This document shows, one piece after another, positions 8,683 through 17,603 of a stretch of DNA of 64,000 bases. Source of the DNA: Armatimonadota bacterium (lineage in GTDB: Bacteria; Armatimonadota; Zipacnadia; JAUWAU01). Positions within the stretch are counted from its first letter, which is position 1; each line of letters starts with the position of its first letter. The notes below the pieces were generated by a model. The model was not told the origin of the DNA, did not search any database, and saw only the letters and a list, made by a program, of their open reading frames with translations. The position numbers were made by a program, and so were the translations under genes. The stretch lies in assembly GCA_030601885.1 (NCBI GenBank), contig JAUWAU010000027.1, positions 23,277-87,276 of the forward strand. The letters run 5' to 3'.

Positions 8683-9583
8683 GGTGGGATGGCAATTGGC
8701 CCCTCAGTTCCAGGGCCTTGTGATATGCGCGGCCCCGCGAAACGCCGCACTCTTCAGCAACGGTCCGGACGGCGTCCTTGGTGGACATTCCTCGCCCGAG
8801 CAGCTCCCGCAGCCTTTCGGTGACATCGTCGGCGGTATCTTCGAGCTCTTCCGCTCGTGGCTCCCGTGCAGCCCCGGCGACAACGAGCGTGAACTCTCCC
8901 CGTGGTTTGCGTCGCTGGAAGGTCTCCGCCGCCTCCGATACCGTGCAGCGGAGCACCTCCTCGTACTTCTTCGTGAGCTCGCGCACGAGAGCCATCCGCC
9001 GATCTCCCAGACACTCGAGCATGTCCTGCAGGCTGTCGCGCAGGCGGTGTGGGGCCTCGAAGAACACCAAGGTGCACTCCTCGTCCCGCAGTCGCTGCAG
9101 CGCCGCTCGTCGGTCGCGCTTTGCGCGCGGCAGGAAGCCCTCGAAGCGGAATCTGCGCGTCGGCAGTCCCGAGATCACGAGCGCCGACATCACGGCGCTC
9201 GGCCCCGGGATCTCCACAATCGGCACAGCCGCGTCTATGGCTCGCTTCACGAGCTCGTGGCCGGGATCGGAGATCCCCGGCGTGCCGGCATCGGAGACCA
9301 CGGCAATACTCTCGCCGGCCAGCAGTCGCTGTATGAGGTCGGCCGCCCGCTCACGCTCGATTGCCCCGTGGTAGCTGGTCAGGTTCGTGTGGATGTCGTA
9401 GTGCGCCAGGAGCTTGCGCGTGCGGCGCGTGTCCTCGGCAGCGATCAGATCGACCTCAGCCAGGATGCGCAGCGCTCGGAGTGTGATGTCCTCGAGGTTG
9501 CCGATGGGCGTGGCACACAGGTACAGGGTGCCAGGCGCGCCAGTGCGAGGATCAGTGGAGTCAGGCTCACCCAAGACTCGCAA
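8669..9583 (-). CDS. rsmI: 16S rRNA 2'-O-ribose C1402 methyltransferase RsmI
   Basis: The 304-residue protein has the RsmI tetrapyrrole-methylase-like fold: LYLCATPIGNLEDIT near residues 20-34, EDTRRTRKLL, SYHGAIERERA, VSDAGTPGISDPG and the C-terminal KYEEVLRG-like region KKYEEVLRCTV. With RsmH it makes the N4,O2'-dimethylcytidine of the ribosomal decoding centre, using S-adenosylmethionine. A C-terminal helical domain (MSTKDAVRTVAEECGVSRG) is present, as usual. The gene lies between nadE and murJ. The final three residues and the stop codon come from a foldback repeat arm, so the natural C-terminus may have been altered slightly. Confidence 0.93.
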   Translation of the reverse strand: MRVLGEPDSTDPRTGAPGTLYLCATPIGNLEDITLRALRILAEVDLIAAEDTRRTRKLLAHYDIHTNLTSYHGAIERERAADLIQRLLAGESIAVVSDAGTPGISDPGHELVKRAIDAAVPIVEIPGPSAVMSALVISGLPTRRFRFEGFLPRAKRDRRAALQRLRDEECTLVFFEAPHRLRDSLQDMLECLGDRRMALVRELTKKYEEVLRCTVSEAAETFQRRKPRGEFTLVVAGAAREPRAEELEDTADDVTERLRELLGRGMSTKDAVRTVAEECGVSRGRAYHKALELRGQLPSHPSDQ

Positions 9584-9667
9584 GACTGAGGAAGGGGGAC
9601 GGCGGGAGTCGCCAGCTTTGTCGTCAGCCCTATGACCCTTTGCCCTTCACCCTTTCCCCTGCCTTTG

Positions 9668-10489
9668 TCACCTCCCCCAGTCCCTGGCGTAGCGGAAGTC
9701 GCGGTCGATGCTGCGAGGCGAAATCTTCGCAACCAACGGCATGCGCCGCTTGTACTGCGATCCCCGGACCATCTCCTGGACGCGGTCCACGAACGCTTCG
9801 TCAAAGCCCCTGGCGACGACATCCTCCGCCGACCGGCGCTCATCGACGAGCGCATACAGGACCTTGTCCACCTCCTCGTACGTGAAGCCCAGCTCCCCTT
9901 CGTCCGTCTGCCCCGGCCACAGGTCGGCCGTGGGGCTCTTGGCGACGATGTTCTCCGGCACGCCGATGGCCCGCGCAAGCTGCCGCACCTGTGTCTTATA
10001 CAGGTCGCCGATGGGATTGACGGCGCACGCCATATCGCCCCACAGGGTGGTATAGCCCAGGAGCGATTCAGTCTTGTTGCTCGTCCCCACCACCATGGCC
10101 TGACGCACGGCGGAGATGTCGTATACGATGGTCATTCGCTCCCGCGCCATCTTGTTGGCGCGCCGGAGGCGGTTCGCGTCGGGGAAGTTCTCAAAATACG
10201 CATCGACCATCGGCGTGATGTCTACCGTCATGGTCTCGATGCCCAACTGCTCAGCCGCCATCTGCGCGTCGGCCAGGCTGTCGGGACTGCTCGCCTTGTA
10301 AGGCATGAACACGCCGACGACGTTGTCCGCTCCCAGCGCCTCGGCGCCGATGAACGCCGAGAGCGTCGAGTCCACGCCGCCGGACATGGCCACGACGGCC
10401 CGCTCGAAGCCGAACTTGGTGATCTCGTTACGCACGAAGCCAGTGAGGATGTCGTGCACCAACTCGCAATCAATCTCCAGGCTTTGCAT
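9668..10489 (-). CDS. nadE: NAD+ synthase, synthetase domain only
   Basis: This 273-residue protein is the ATP-pyrophosphatase-type NAD synthetase that amidates nicotinate adenine dinucleotide. The P-loop SGGVDS is at residues 36-41. Further family segments are GTSNKTESLLGY, the acceptor loop LYKTQVRQLA, and SPTADLWPGQTDEGELGF. It lacks the N-terminal glutaminase domain found in glutamine-dependent enzymes. A separate nitrilase-type gene with NadE-glutaminase motifs sits seven bases upstream, so the two products probably form a split glutamine-dependent enzyme. It is followed by rsmI and murJ on the same strand. Confidence 0.93.
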   Translation of the reverse strand: MQSLEIDCELVHDILTGFVRNEITKFGFERAVVAMSGGVDSTLSAFIGAEALGADNVVGVFMPYKASSPDSLADAQMAAEQLGIETMTVDITPMVDAYFENFPDANRLRRANKMARERMTIVYDISAVRQAMVVGTSNKTESLLGYTTLWGDMACAVNPIGDLYKTQVRQLARAIGVPENIVAKSPTADLWPGQTDEGELGFTYEEVDKVLYALVDERRSAEDVVARGFDEAFVDRVQEMVRGSQYKRRMPLVAKISPRSIDRDFRYARDWGR

Positions 10490-10496
10490 CCTCCCC

Positions 10497-11387
10497 TCAG
10501 TCCTCCAGGTACTCCCGATGGATCCGATGCAGCTCTCTGAGCGTCAGGTCGATCCGCTCGTCGCTTAGAAGCGGCGATTGCGCTCTGGCCCGCCGGATGC
10601 CGCCCACGTCAATTGTCGCGGTGAGTTGGGCCTCCTCCAGATATGGCGCCTGCGCCACGATATCGCCTGTTGGGTCGATAATCTGGCTCCCGCCCCAGAA
10701 GCTGACGCCCTCCTCGTAGCCCACGCGGTTGACAAAGAACACGTACACCTGGAAGAGCCGGGCATACGTACGCAGCATGTCGTGGTAGATGTCGGCGGCC
10801 TCCGGTCGCCCGGAGACCGTCCCCCGCACGGGGCTGTCCGCCGGAGCGATAAGATACTGCATCCGATCGCGAGATGCTATGTAGGCCGTGGCCGGATGCC
10901 ATAGGTCTTCACAGATCAGGATCGCGCACCGCCCCAGCCGCGTGTCGAACGCTCGCACGCGATCCCCCACGCCATAATAGCGCTCCTCGTCGAACATCCC
11001 ATATGTGGGCAGATACACTTTGCGGTGCACATGCCGGACGTGCCCGTTCTCCAGGTACAGGGCCGAGACGTGGAAGTTGAACTCCAGTGTCTCCTCAACG
11101 AGTCCAACCACGATGCTGAGCTTGCTGCTGCGCTCCCGCAGGGCTGCCACCTCGGCGCTGTCGAGCCGCAGGGCGACGTCGGGCACCAGATCGCGGAGGT
11201 AGTACCCCGTGAGCGACAGCTCCGGGAAGATGATGAGATCCACACCGTCGGCCGCTGCAGCGTCGATGTGCTTCAGGTGCATCTCCAGGTTCCGCTCCAC
11301 GTCACCCAGGACCGGATTCACCTGCGCCAGACGAAGGCTGAAGCTCTGGTTGCTGCTGCCTGCGGTTGTGCTCGACACAGTGCTCAC
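10497..11387 (-). CDS. Nitrilase-superfamily glutaminase, probable partner of NadE
   Basis: The 296-residue protein is a carbon-nitrogen hydrolase. The catalytic triad is visible: Glu56 in FPELSLTGY, Lys123 in HRKVYLPTYG and Cys159 in CAILICEDLWHP. The KxxLPxYxxFxExR and CEDLW forms are those of the glutaminase domain of glutamine-dependent NAD synthetases, so it should release ammonia from glutamine for nadE, which follows after seven bases. No ATG fits. GTG at 11387 is the first start matching the family; a GTG nine bases later is also possible, and neither has a clear ribosome site. The frame stays open far upstream, but that sequence looks non-coding. A free-standing amidase role is less likely given the context. 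Confidence 0.85.
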   Translation of the reverse strand: MSTVSSTTAGSSNQSFSLRLAQVNPVLGDVERNLEMHLKHIDAAAADGVDLIIFPELSLTGYYLRDLVPDVALRLDSAEVAALRERSSKLSIVVGLVEETLEFNFHVSALYLENGHVRHVHRKVYLPTYGMFDEERYYGVGDRVRAFDTRLGRCAILICEDLWHPATAYIASRDRMQYLIAPADSPVRGTVSGRPEAADIYHDMLRTYARLFQVYVFFVNRVGYEEGVSFWGGSQIIDPTGDIVAQAPYLEEAQLTATIDVGGIRRARAQSPLLSDERIDLTLRELHRIHREYLED

Positions 11388-11628
11388 CGTGCAAGGGGTT
11401 CGACGCGCCGGTGATGATTCCTGCCGTTCGAGCTTTTCCACCCCCACTGCCGGGCCAAAGTAACTACCCCCCACCAGCGTACTGCAGCGGGGCAAGCGTT
11501 GCCCCTGGGAGGTGTCCTCTCGCGGCCGTCGCCCCGCAAGGCAGGAGGCGCGCCATGCCCGGAGAACGTTGTAGGCAGGTGAGACGACGTGCCCGGAGTC
11601 GCAACGCCGACGCACGGAGCAACGAACT

Positions 11629-12567
11629 GTGCGGCCTGAGACGCGCCAGACCATCACGATGTCTGTCATTCTGCTCGGACTGTGTGCTGTTCTGGCGGCT
11701 GCGAAGCCTGAGTTCCTGACGAGGGAAAACCTGCTCAACGTCCTGCTGCAGAGCTCCACCAACTGCGTGCTCGCGGTGGGCATGACGTTCGTGATCATCA
11801 CCGCCGGCATCGACCTGTCGGTGGGCTCCGTTCTCGCCTTCAGCGGCGTGGTGCTGGGCGTGCTGGTCAAGCAGGCGGGCGTCGGCGTCGGGATCGGCCT
11901 GTGTGCCGCAGCGGCCGCGGGGACGTGCTGTGGGCTGGTGCAGGGCGCTGTTATCGTGCGCTGGGCCGTCCCGCCCTTCGTGTGCACGCTGGGGATGATG
12001 TGCGCTGCACGTGGTCTGGGCCTCATTCTGGCGGGGGGCCAGACGATTCATGGACTCCCGCCGGCGGCGACATGGCTGGGCCATGGGAAGCTCATCGGCC
12101 CCATCGCTGTGCCCACGCTGCTGAGTCTCGCCGCTGTGGGCGTGGCCCACGTCGTGCTGACGCGGACGGCCTACGGCAGGCACGTCTTTGCCGTTGGCGC
12201 CAACGAGGAGGCGGCGCGCCTCGCCGGCATTCGTGTAGGCACGGTGAAGCTCATCGCATACGCGACGTGCGGCTTCACGGCCGGCTTGGCCGGCATTATC
12301 GTGGCCGGCCGCACGGGCTCGGCGTCGCCCATCGTCGGCGTTGGCAACGAGCTGTACGCTATCGCGGCGGCCGTGATCGGCGGCAACAGTCTGATGGGCG
12401 GTCGGGGCACCGTCATCGGAACGCTGGTGGGCGCGCTGCTCATCCAGGTGCTGCGCAATGGGCTGAATCTTCTCATAGTGCCCGACCGATGGCAACTCGT
12501 GGTCATCGGCCTCGTGATCGTCCTGGCTGCCATCATCGATCAGATGCGCCAGGGCCGCCGCGCGTGA
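11629..12567 (+). CDS. RbsC-type sugar ABC transporter permease
   Basis: This 312-residue membrane protein belongs to the RbsC/XylH permease family. Diagnostic segments are VGMTFVIITAGIDLSVGSVLAF near residues 50-71, NEEAARLAGIRV (the ATPase-contact loop) and IGGNSLMGGRGTVIGTLVGALL near the end. It should form the channel for import of a monosaccharide or polyol. The start is GTG with GGAG ten bases upstream. The binding protein follows after 29 bases. No ATP-binding subunit lies beside the pair, so the ATPase must be supplied from elsewhere or has been lost. Confidence 0.88.
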   Translation: MRPETRQTITMSVILLGLCAVLAAAKPEFLTRENLLNVLLQSSTNCVLAVGMTFVIITAGIDLSVGSVLAFSGVVLGVLVKQAGVGVGIGLCAAAAAGTCCGLVQGAVIVRWAVPPFVCTLGMMCAARGLGLILAGGQTIHGLPPAATWLGHGKLIGPIAVPTLLSLAAVGVAHVVLTRTAYGRHVFAVGANEEAARLAGIRVGTVKLIAYATCGFTAGLAGIIVAGRTGSASPIVGVGNELYAIAAAVIGGNSLMGGRGTVIGTLVGALLIQVLRNGLNLLIVPDRWQLVVIGLVIVLAAIIDQMRQGRRA

Positions 12568-12596
12568 CGATGCGTCCAAGGAGGAGGAACTCACGC

Positions 12597-13586
12597 ATGC
12601 ATCCATCGCTCCGAAAGGCAGCTATTCTCGTTTGCGGCCTCACGGTTCTCAGTGCTCTGCTGCTCGCAGGCTGTGGCAAGGAGTCGGCCGGGAAGTGGGA
12701 GATCGCTCTCATCATGAAGACTATGAGCAACCCCTTCTTCATCAGCATGGAAAACGGCGCGAAGCAGGCAGCGGCGCACCTCGACGTGACGTTGTATGTG
12801 CTGACGCCGACGGAGGAGACGGATATCGAGGACCAGATCGGCATCGTCGAGGACATGATTGCCAAACAAGTTGACGCGATCCTGGTGGCGCCTGCCGGCT
12901 CGAAGGAGATCGTGCCAGCGCTGGTCAGGGCCAAACAGGCGGGCATTGTGGTCATCAACCTGGATAACCGCGTCGATCCGGAGGCGGCAGCCGCGGCCGG
13001 GCTGGAGCTTGATGCCTACGTGGGCGCCGACAACGAGGAGGGCGGCTTCAAGGCGGGCGAAGAGCTGGCGAAGCTTCTCGGTGAAGAGGGCAAGGTGGCG
13101 ATGCTGGAGGGCATCCCGGGGGTTGACAACGCCGAGGCCCGCAAGCGGGGATTTCAACAGGCAATGGCGCAGTATCCCGGGATCGAGATAGTGCAGTCCC
13201 AGAGCGCGCACTGGAAGCAGGAAGAGGCGCTCAATGTGATGCAGGATATCCTGCAGGGGCACCGTGATCTGGACGGCCTCTTCTGCGCCAACGACATGAT
13301 GGCACTCGGAGCCGTCCGGGCCATCGAAGACGCCGGTAAGACCGGCGAGATATTCGTGGTCTCCTACGATAACCTGGAAGCGGCTCAGGAGGCCATCATG
13401 GCGGACAAGCTGCACGCCACCATCGAGCAACATCCGGACCTCATGGGCAAGAGCGGAGTCGAGTATGCCGTCCGGCTGCTCGAGGGAAAAGAGCTGCCGG
13501 AAAAGGAGAAGCTCGTTGACCTGGAGGTCATAACCAAACTCACCGTGGAGGCGATTTGGGAAGAGAAGCAAGAGCAGGAGCGATAG
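12597..13586 (+). CDS. RbsB-type sugar-binding lipoprotein
   Basis: The 329-residue protein starts with a lipoprotein signal ending in LLLAGC, so Cys26 should be lipidated. The rest is a periplasmic-binding-protein type 4 domain. Family features are MKTMSNPFFISMENGAKQ, the hinge region IVVINLDNRVD, VDNAEARKRGF and LDGLFCANDMMALGAV. It should capture a sugar for the adjacent permease. GGAGGAGG lies eight bases before the ATG chosen; an earlier ATG at 12569 is in frame but would precede the ribosome site. An aldehyde dehydrogenase follows on the same strand, which suggests that the imported compound is oxidised. Confidence 0.9.
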   Translation: MHPSLRKAAILVCGLTVLSALLLAGCGKESAGKWEIALIMKTMSNPFFISMENGAKQAAAHLDVTLYVLTPTEETDIEDQIGIVEDMIAKQVDAILVAPAGSKEIVPALVRAKQAGIVVINLDNRVDPEAAAAAGLELDAYVGADNEEGGFKAGEELAKLLGEEGKVAMLEGIPGVDNAEARKRGFQQAMAQYPGIEIVQSQSAHWKQEEALNVMQDILQGHRDLDGLFCANDMMALGAVRAIEDAGKTGEIFVVSYDNLEAAQEAIMADKLHATIEQHPDLMGKSGVEYAVRLLEGKELPEKEKLVDLEVITKLTVEAIWEEKQEQER

Positions 13587-13635
13587 CGCACGAGCCGCAC
13601 ATGCGGCGAAAACTCACCTGGAGGAGAATCCAGCA

Positions 13636-15048
13636 ATGAGAATGCTGATTGGCGGCACATGGATCGAAGGCGACCGGCAGATCGAGGTGCTGAACCCGTT
13701 CGACGATTCGGTCATTGACACCGTGCCAAGCGCCTCGCCTGAGCAAGTCGAGGAGGCGATCCGAAGCGCAGAGCGCGGCTTTGAGGTCATGCGCAAGATG
13801 CCGGCGCACCAGCGGTCTGCCATTCTGAACCGTACCGCTGAGCTTCTCACTGAGCACACCGAGGCGCTGGGACGGCTGCTTGCCCAGGAGGTGGGCAAGA
13901 CGCTCAACGAGGGGCGCACGGAGGCCGGCCGCGCCGCTGAGACGTTCACGCTCGCCGCCGAAGAGGCCAAGCGAATCCACGGCGAGACCGTCCCGTACGA
14001 TGCCGCGGCGCACGGGACGAACAAGATGGGCTTTTTCATCCGCGTGCCGATAGGCATCGTCTGCGCCATAACGCCGTTCAACTTCCCGCTGAATCTCGCG
14101 GCGCACAAGGTGGGCCCGGCCATCGCCGCGGGCTGCGCTATCATCTTCAAGCCCGCCAGCGCTACGCCGCTGGCCGATCTGCGCATGGGCGAGTTGCTGC
14201 TGGAAGCGGGGCTGCCGCCGGAGGCCATCAACATCGTCACCGGCAGCGGGGAGACGGTGGGCGAGCTGCTCGTGGCCGACGAGCGCATCCGCAAGGTGAG
14301 CTTCACCGGCAGCGCCGACGTGGGCAAGCACATCATGAAGACCGCGGGCCTGAAGAAGTGCACCATGGAGCTGGGGAGCAACTCGGCCGTTGTCATCATG
14401 GACGACGCGGATCTGTCTGCGGCGGCCGATCGCATCCGAGTGGGCGGGTACGCCGTCGCCGGGCAGGTCTGCATCTCTACGCAGCGCGTCCTCATACATG
14501 AGGCCGTCTTCGATGATATGATGGGGGAGCTGCTGCCCCGGGTCCGGGGGCTGAGAGCCGGCGATCAGCTCGACGAGACGACCGACGTCGGGCCCATGAT
14601 CACGCGGGACATCGCCGCCGAAACGGAGGGCAACATCCGCGAGGCGGTGGACGGCGGTGCGCGGCTGCTCTGCGGCGGCGAGCGGGATGGAGCCGTCGTG
14701 CAGCCTGCCGTGCTCCTGGATGTGCCGAGGGAAAGCTTCCTGGGCGGCTCGGAGGCCTTCGCTCCACTCATCTGCGTGAACAGGTTCTCCGACATCGACG
14801 AGGCGATTCGACTCGTGAACGACTCTCCCTACGGGCTGCAGGCGGGCATCTACACTCAGAACATCAACAACGCCTTCTCGTTCATCAAGGAGGCCGAGGT
14901 CGGCGGCGTCATGGTCAACGAGGTGCCCACTTTCCGGGTGGACGGCATGCCCTACGGCGGCGTCAAGGACAGTGGCCTGGGGCGCGAGGGCCCGCGCTTC
15001 GCCATCGAGGACATGACGGAAATACGCGTCGTCGCCTTCTCACTCTGA
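13636..15048 (+). CDS. NAD(P)-dependent aldehyde dehydrogenase
   Basis: This 470-residue enzyme belongs to the aldehyde dehydrogenase superfamily. The catalytic Cys279 lies in GQVCIS, Glu245 in MELGSN, and Asn149 in TPFNFP. The cofactor loop FTGSADVG is at 223-230. It oxidises an aldehyde to the acid or acyl-enzyme. The sequence is closest in style to lactaldehyde or succinate-semialdehyde dehydrogenases, but the substrate cannot be assigned. The sugar-binding protein ends 49 bases upstream and GGAGGAG precedes the ATG. The likely role is oxidation of an aldehyde derived from the imported substrate. Confidence 0.9.
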   Translation: MRMLIGGTWIEGDRQIEVLNPFDDSVIDTVPSASPEQVEEAIRSAERGFEVMRKMPAHQRSAILNRTAELLTEHTEALGRLLAQEVGKTLNEGRTEAGRAAETFTLAAEEAKRIHGETVPYDAAAHGTNKMGFFIRVPIGIVCAITPFNFPLNLAAHKVGPAIAAGCAIIFKPASATPLADLRMGELLLEAGLPPEAINIVTGSGETVGELLVADERIRKVSFTGSADVGKHIMKTAGLKKCTMELGSNSAVVIMDDADLSAAADRIRVGGYAVAGQVCISTQRVLIHEAVFDDMMGELLPRVRGLRAGDQLDETTDVGPMITRDIAAETEGNIREAVDGGARLLCGGERDGAVVQPAVLLDVPRESFLGGSEAFAPLICVNRFSDIDEAIRLVNDSPYGLQAGIYTQNINNAFSFIKEAEVGGVMVNEVPTFRVDGMPYGGVKDSGLGREGPRFAIEDMTEIRVVAFSL

Positions 15049-15093
15049 GGGCGTCCGGACCTCCTGGGTGACAATGCATCCGGAGGCGCAATA

Positions 15094-15969
15094 ATGAGAG
15101 CACAACGGGGCCAGGTACGGGCGAAGGGTGAGCGGCGGCAGCGCGTGAACCGGCTCAACGATCTGAGCTCGAAAGAGTGGATCAAGTTCCAGAAGAGCTG
15201 GTTCGTGCACAACCCGCCGCCTCGCGAAAAAGGCGTGCTGCTGCATCCGGCCAAGTTCCCGGAGAACATGGTGCAGCAGTTCATTGAGTTCTTCACCAAG
15301 GCCGGGGAGACAGTGCTCGACCCCATGCTCGGCACGGGCAGCACGCTGATGGCGTGTGCGGCGAGCGGGCGGCGCGGCATCGGCATCGAGCTGCAGCCCA
15401 AGTACGCGGAGATCGCCGAGCGCCGCCTGGCGCACGCCCAGGCGCAGCTCCGACTGGATGGCGATAGCGCGCCCGCGCGGCAGCCTCAGCGCGTCATCCT
15501 CGGCGATGCGCGGTCGATAGACGCCATGAACATCGGGCCGGTCCAATACTGCATCACCAGTCCGCCGTACTGGGACATGCTGCGGCGCAAAGGCTTTGAG
15601 ACCCAGCGTGAGCGCCGGACCGGCGGGCTTGACGTGGCGTACTCCGAGGACGAGCGCGACCTCGGCAACGTCGCCGAATACGAGGAGTTCCTGGATCAGC
15701 TCTGCGACATCTACTTGAGAGTGTACGACCTGCTGGACGACCGGCGCTATCTGACCGTCATCGTAAAGAACATCAAAAAGGGGGGGAAGGTGTATCCCCT
15801 GGCGTGGGACCTGGGCAAGCGCCTGGCAGAGCGGTATGCGCTCAAGGACGAGAAGATATGGTGCCAGGACGATCAACGGCTCGCGCCTTACGGCATGTTT
15901 AGCGCATGGGTATCCAACACCATGCATCACTACTGTCTCAATTTCCGCAAGGAGGCCTCTGCCACGTAG
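15094..15969 (+). CDS. Solitary N4/N6-type DNA methyltransferase
   Basis: The 291-residue protein carries the S-adenosylmethionine motif VLDPMLGTGST (74-84) and the catalytic motif SPPYW (156-160). The SPPY form is commonest in N4-cytosine enzymes. The motif order (binding motif, then catalytic motif) resembles the gamma-type arrangement. A conserved N-terminal block, LSSKEWIKFQKSWF and LHPAKFP, is shared with the second methyltransferase at 33876-34775, so the two are paralogues. GGAGG lies seven bases before the ATG. No restriction endonuclease or specificity subunit is nearby, so it is probably a solitary (regulatory or protective) enzyme. Confidence 0.85.
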   Translation: MRAQRGQVRAKGERRQRVNRLNDLSSKEWIKFQKSWFVHNPPPREKGVLLHPAKFPENMVQQFIEFFTKAGETVLDPMLGTGSTLMACAASGRRGIGIELQPKYAEIAERRLAHAQAQLRLDGDSAPARQPQRVILGDARSIDAMNIGPVQYCITSPPYWDMLRRKGFETQRERRTGGLDVAYSEDERDLGNVAEYEEFLDQLCDIYLRVYDLLDDRRYLTVIVKNIKKGGKVYPLAWDLGKRLAERYALKDEKIWCQDDQRLAPYGMFSAWVSNTMHHYCLNFRKEASAT

Positions 15970-16111
15970 GCGCTGCGGCTCCGCCGCGGTCTTCCCGGAG
16001 CCCAGCCGCTCGCTGCAGAAGAAGGTGCGAGGCCACCCGCATGGAACGGTCACTCTCGCGCGTGGAGGTAGGCTGCACGGATAGTTCGGCGCAGACGGGG
16101 CGCGGGGGCTT

Positions 16112-16453
16112 TTGCCAATCCAGTCGGTCGAGGAGCTGAACCGCATCGCGCGCGAATTCACCCAGCGGCGCCGGGGGTGGATAGCCCGCAAAGCCCTGTC
16201 GCTGGCGGCGGCAACGTGGGAGCTCACCAAGGTCGTGTTCCAGTACTGCGCCTCCTATTATCCCACGTACGACCGCTTCTATGGCTCACTGACCGGCGTG
16301 ACGATCCTGATCCTGTGGATGTACTTGACTGGCTTTGCTCTGCTGCTCGGGGCCGAAGTCGCTGTCGTGTGCCAGGAGAATGACGCGGGTCTATTACGCT
16401 CCGCTGCAACGGTCGCAGGGGAGCGCTGCGTTCCGCAACCGAAGGAAGGATGA
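16112..16453 (+). pseudogene. YihY/UPF0761 family remnant with internal deletion
   Basis: The 113-codon frame encodes the last part of a YihY-type membrane protein: WELTKVVFQYCASYYPTYDR, YGSL, ILILWMYLTGFALLLGAE and VCQEN. Just before it, RRGWIARKALSLA matches a segment that in the longer copy at 43797-44321 lies about 75 residues further upstream, so a central block seems to be missing here. Intact family members have some 250-400 residues and five or six membrane spans. A TTG would be needed as start. It overlaps the region just before nagB and is most likely a decayed gene. Confidence 0.65.
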
Positions 16454-16458
16454 ATCAC

Positions 16459-17244
16459 ATGCGCGACGACGTGAAGGAGTTGTCATTTCCCGACTCGGGA
16501 CTGAAAGTGTGGCGATGTGACACGGAGGCAGCCGTGGACATGGCCGCGGCCGATCTCGCCGAGGAAGTCATACGGTCGAAGCCAGCGGGCAAGGCGGGCC
16601 CGGTGCTCGGGGTTGCCACGGGCAGCACGCCCGAAGGGCTCTATGCTGAGTTGGTGCGCCGGCACCGCGAGCAGGGGCTGTCATTCGCCAACGTCACTAG
16701 CTTCAATCTCGACGAATACCTCGGATTGTACCCGGGCCACGACCAGTCGTATCGCTACTTCATGGTGCATCAGCTCTTCATGCACGTGGATATCAAGTAC
16801 GAGAACACGTTCGTCCCGAGCGGCTTGGAGTGGAATATGGAGAAGCACGTGCAGGAGTACGAAGAGCTGATCCGCGCCAAAGGCGGGATCGATCTGCAGG
16901 TGCTGGGTATCGGCGGCAACGCTCACATCGGCTTCAACGAGCCGGGATCGGCGAAGGACTCGCGCACGCGCGTGGTTGCGCTCGAGGAGTCCACGCGGGA
17001 AGCCAACTCACGCTTCTTCGACAACGACATCAGCAAGGTACCGACCCACGCCATCAGCATGGGAGTCGCGACCGTGCTGGAGGCGAAGAAGGTAATTCTG
17101 ATGGCCAAGGGCGAGGGCAAGGCGGACGCTGTCGCCAAGTCCGTGAAAGGCCCGGCGACGCCCCATGTGCCTGCATCGCTGCTCCAGGGGCATCCCGACT
17201 GCATCTTTATCCTCGACCCGGGCGCGGCGTCGCTCCTGGAGTGA
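16459..17244 (+). CDS. nagB: Glucosamine-6-phosphate deaminase
   Basis: This 261-residue protein converts glucosamine-6-phosphate to fructose-6-phosphate and ammonia. Family motifs are GVATGSTPEGLY, SFNLDEYLGL with catalytic Asp/Glu, and GIGGNAHIGFNEPG. The last is normally GxGxDGHIAFNEPG, so the Asp-Gly pair is replaced by Asn-Ala; the histidine and the FNEPG part are kept. AAGGAAGG is nine bases before the ATG at 16459, while an ATG at 16450 lies directly on it. The enzyme links amino-sugar breakdown to glycolysis; no other nag gene is nearby. Confidence 0.9.
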   Translation: MRDDVKELSFPDSGLKVWRCDTEAAVDMAAADLAEEVIRSKPAGKAGPVLGVATGSTPEGLYAELVRRHREQGLSFANVTSFNLDEYLGLYPGHDQSYRYFMVHQLFMHVDIKYENTFVPSGLEWNMEKHVQEYEELIRAKGGIDLQVLGIGGNAHIGFNEPGSAKDSRTRVVALEESTREANSRFFDNDISKVPTHAISMGVATVLEAKKVILMAKGEGKADAVAKSVKGPATPHVPASLLQGHPDCIFILDPGAASLLE

Positions 17245-17263
17245 GGCCGTCGAGGGGCAACCT

Positions 17264-17578
17264 TCAGCCGAGCGGGTCGGGATACTCGGTGTTGTCCTCC
17301 GTCCCAAAACGCAGGGCTGCCCACAGCTCGAATGCGGTGACCCAGAGCAGGACGAAGGCAGGATCGCGGGCGTCGTGCAACGCGCGGACGAAGAATCCGC
17401 GCATGACCTCGTCGTAATCCTGCGCCCCCTCCGCGAGCTCCAAAGGCGCCCCCGGGATGTGCGGGGCCAGCTCCAGGTACATTCGGTCGAGGAATTCGCG
17501 GATGCGCTCCGGGGTGGCGCCGGCCAGATCCGGCCCGAAGGCGGCGCAGACTCGTTCTCTGAGCGTTTCGATGTCCAT
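17264..17578 (-). CDS. Small conserved-looking hypothetical protein
   Basis: The 104-residue acidic protein is predicted to be soluble and mostly helical, with a hydrophobic patch near residues 72-88 (AFVLLWVTAFELWAAL). I recognise no family. Coding status is supported by the GAGGCG ribosome site six bases before the ATG and by its tight placement 25 bases downstream of hpf on the same strand. It may be co-transcribed with hpf. The function is unknown. Confidence 0.6.
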   Translation of the reverse strand: MDIETLRERVCAAFGPDLAGATPERIREFLDRMYLELAPHIPGAPLELAEGAQDYDEVMRGFFVRALHDARDPAFVLLWVTAFELWAALRFGTEDNTEYPDPLG

Positions 17579-17603
17579 CGACGCGCCTCGTGCGCGCGAC
17601 AGC

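Noticed and set aside
11388..12026. N-terminal extension of the nitrilase-type gene
   Set aside because: The open frame overlaps the RbsC-like gene on the other strand and translates to low-complexity sequence with no homology-like blocks.
15094..15969. Methyltransferase as part of a restriction-modification system
   Set aside because: No endonuclease, specificity or helicase gene lies next to either methyltransferase.
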